7,017 nt of DNA from Planctomycetaceae bacterium (GTDB taxonomy: Bacteria > Planctomycetota > Planctomycetia > Isosphaerales > Isosphaeraceae), in the NCBI GenBank assembly GCA_019232645.1, contig JAFANO010000022.1, forward strand, positions 1 through 7,017. The letters run 5' to 3'. Below the pieces are notes generated by a model that worked only from the letters and a program-made list of their open reading frames with translations, searched no databases and had not been told where the DNA came from. The stretch's first letter is position 1. Every line of letters begins with the position of its first letter. Below are positions 6,431 to 7,017 of the stretch, one piece after another. Both the position numbers and the translations under genes were made by a program.

Positions 6431-6932
6431 GAGCCCAGGACCTTCCCATGCCCACACCTCAGATCGCGAACTCCTGGGATCGGAGATCGGGCCGCTCGTC
6501 GCGGCCCTCGGCCTCGATGGGGTCGAGGAGGGCTACCTCACCGGTCCGCTGGTTGGACAGGTGCTCCGGATGGAACACCGCTCCGCCCGGGCCCAGTCCC
6601 GGTACTCCGCCCTGCGCCTGACCGCGATCCTGGGCGGCGTGGCCATCCCCGTCCTGGTCACTTGGCCGGGCCCGATGGCGACCGCCGCGGCCGCACGCGG
6701 GATGGCGGCCATCTTGGGCGTGACCGTGGCCGCCGCTTCCGCCGTCGAGGGGCTCTTCCGCTTCGGCGAGCGCTGGCGGCACTACCGCCGCACCGTCGAG
6801 GCCCTCAAGGCCGAGTTCTGGCTCCCGGCCCAGCTCGCCGGACCCTATCGTGGGTCCTCCGACCGCCGCCACGCCTTCCCGGCCTTCGTGGAGCGGGTCG
6901 AGCACCTCCCCCGGGAGGACGTGGAGGCCTAG
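6417..6932 (+). CDS. DUF4231/SLATT-type two-transmembrane effector protein
   Basis: The 171-residue protein has the layout of the DUF4231/SLATT group. An N-terminal soluble helix carries RMEHRSARAQSRYSALR (51-67), directly before membrane helix 1 (about 66-83, LRLTAILGGVAIPVLVTW). A short loop follows, then helix 2 (about 94-114, ARGMAAILGVTVAAASAVEGL region). After these comes the characteristic basic-aromatic amphipathic segment RFGERWRHYRRTVEALKAEF (115-134) and a short C-terminal tail. SLATT proteins are two-helix membrane proteins predicted to form pores when triggered by a nucleotide signal made or sensed by partner SMODS or SLOG proteins. Here the partner is the preceding SLOG-like gene. 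The best start is a GTG at 6417, overlapping that gene by 14 bases; the ATG at 6448 is in another frame. No strong ribosome binding site precedes the GTG, consistent with coupling. Effector activity is inferred from the family. Confidence 0.72.
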   Translation: MPSAESPGPSHAHTSDRELLGSEIGPLVAALGLDGVEEGYLTGPLVGQVLRMEHRSARAQSRYSALRLTAILGGVAIPVLVTWPGPMATAAAARGMAAILGVTVAAASAVEGLFRFGERWRHYRRTVEALKAEFWLPAQLAGPYRGSSDRRHAFPAFVERVEHLPREDVEA

Positions 6933-6986
6933 TTCGTCGCGGTCCGGCCAAGGGACGACACCGGGGCCGAGTCGTCGTCGCGCCCC

Positions 6987-7000
6987 GCCCCCGGAGGGGC
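6987..7000 (+). terminator. Hairpin after the SLOG/SLATT pair, weak terminator candidate
   Basis: GCCCC (6987-6991) and GGGGC (6996-7000) pair around a CGGA tetraloop 54 bases after the SLATT stop codon. A second possible stem, GACGAC/GTCGTC (6954-6959 and 6971-6976), precedes it. Neither is followed by a T-tract, so the role is uncertain. Confidence 0.25.
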
Positions 7001-7017
7001 CGATCGTCCGCCGGCTG

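Noticed and set aside
6448..6621. ATG at 6448 as the start of the last gene
   Set aside because: It lies in a different frame from the SLATT-like protein and gives a Ser/Arg/Pro-rich shadow. The membrane-protein frame requires the GTG at 6417.

Overview
The window is very GC-rich. Its genes carry strongly G/C-biased third codon positions and the intergenic spaces are long. The layout (pabA-type amidotransferase, moeA, lnt, a Gly/Tyr/Pro-rich exported protein, an IS630-type transposase relic and a SLOG/SLATT pair) suggests a planctomycete, most likely of the Isosphaeraceae type. That placement is inferred from gene content and composition; there is no rRNA or other phylogenetic marker.

Left part (1-1045): no convincing gene in 1-345. 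A short, exported-looking low-complexity protein of unknown function is on the minus strand at 346-891. A ~154 bp divergent spacer separates it from the plus-strand genes.

Middle part (1046-4806): three housekeeping genes on the plus strand. pabA/trpG is the glutamine amidotransferase subunit for p-aminobenzoate or anthranilate synthesis. moeA inserts molybdenum into molybdopterin. lnt is the inner-membrane apolipoprotein N-acyltransferase. They are separated by about 110-145 bp. A strong hairpin follows pabA, so they need not form one transcript. All three keep their diagnostic motifs and look intact.

Right part (4807-7017): an accessory patch. After lnt there is about 580 bp of lower-GC, debris-like DNA. 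It holds the C-terminal end of an IS630-family transposase on the minus strand, an imperfect inverted repeat with ~43 bp arms (one arm inside the transposase relic), a GC-rich hairpin, and a short LysM-domain ORF that looks like the end of a once larger protein. Next comes a two-gene operon with a strong ribosome binding site. Its first gene encodes a SLOG-like Rossmannoid protein. Its second, overlapping by 14 nt, encodes a two-transmembrane-helix protein of the DUF4231/SLATT type. By analogy with described SLOG-SLATT associations this is a candidate nucleotide-signalling defence or stress module: a sensor or enzyme of nucleotide ligands (SLOG) paired with a membrane pore-forming effector (SLATT). 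It is the most interesting item in the window.
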